Part shown: positions 63,905 to 64,000 of the stretch, one piece after another
Numbering within the stretch: position 1 is the first letter of the stretch
Layout: the number at the start of each line of letters is the position of its first letter
Assembly: GCF_002056295.1 (NCBI RefSeq)
Contig: NZ_CP020100.1
Location: forward strand, 3,371,501-3,435,500
Direction of reading: 5' to 3'
Length of the DNA: 64,000 bases
DNA from: Halopseudomonas phragmitis
GTDB taxonomy: Bacteria > Pseudomonadota > Gammaproteobacteria > Pseudomonadales > Pseudomonadaceae
Program-made: the position numbers and the translations under genes
The notes under the pieces: model-generated
Seen by the model: only the letters and a program-made list of their open reading frames with translations
Told to the model about the DNA's origin: nothing
The model's database searches: none

Positions 63905-64000
63905 GCAAACCCTTCTGGAAACGATGCTGGTATCGTTTCTTTACCTGACCGCCTGGGAGCGATACAGGCCAGTGTAAAACAGGTCAACACTTACGCGCTG
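63905..64000 (-). other. Upstream flank of the tRNA pair
   Basis: A hairpin GAAACGAT/ATCGTTTC (63918-63925 with 63932-63939) lies just upstream of tRNA-Glu. It may be a processing site if another tRNA or gene lies beyond the edge. Nothing else can be supported. Confidence 0.4.

Overview
The window reads as chromosomal DNA of a Pseudomonadaceae gammaproteobacterium. A Halopseudomonas or Pseudomonas pertucinogena-type lineage is a guess, not a demonstrated assignment. The reasons are the high GC content, Shine-Dalgarno starts, and gene orders that match Pseudomonas: glpG-phosphoesterase-nadK, pyrC-rnt, nasST/nasA/PP2C-kinase/nirBD/nasC/cobA, and gltA divergent from sdhCDAB-sucAB-lpd-sucCD-brnQ up to htpG. 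No rRNA, phage, complete insertion sequence or CRISPR array was found.

Layout. 1-6 kb: a truncated rhomboid protease gene, a metallophosphoesterase, nadK, a DUF1853 gene whose 3' end is formed by a palindromic repeat, an unknown coiled-coil protein, pyrC and rnt. 6.3-10.4 kb: a TAXI-type TRAP transporter (binding protein plus fused permease) with a UspA-like protein. 10.4-22.6 kb: assimilatory nitrate/nitrite reduction, comprising nasS, nasT, nasA, a PP2C-phosphatase/protein-kinase fusion, nirB, nirD, nasC and cobA. 22.6-34.8 kb: an Atm1-like ABC exporter, an NCS2-like permease, an RND pump with its adaptor, a secreted dienelactone hydrolase, an FAD monooxygenase with a MITE directly upstream, a LysR regulator and an SDR enzyme. 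35-41.6 kb: htpG, a membrane protein, two hotdog thioesterases, a lipoprotein, a DUF599 protein and brnQ. 41.7-54.8 kb: the TCA-cycle cluster. 54.8-64 kb: a YkgJ-type protein, a beta-hydroxyacid dehydrogenase, a second RND pair with altered proton-relay residues, ppnP, a thioesterase, an LdcA-like decarboxylase, and tRNA-Ala and tRNA-Glu.

The most informative signal is regulatory. Three transcription starts in the nitrate locus (before nasS, nasA and nirB) each carry a sigma-54 type -24/-12 promoter. Each is followed by a pair of RNA hairpins with six-base loops having A at position 1 and G at position 4, which is the target motif of ANTAR antiterminators. Each leader then ends in an intrinsic terminator. 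NasT, encoded in the locus, is an ANTAR protein. The layout therefore predicts that NasS/NasT control antitermination at all three leaders, including their own operon, under a general nitrogen (NtrC/RpoN) signal. The PP2C-kinase gene lies 2 bp after nasA and would share this control. Two related inverted-repeat elements flank nasC-cobA.

Long open frames opposite the sdh, suc and nir genes are codon-bias shadows and are not annotated.
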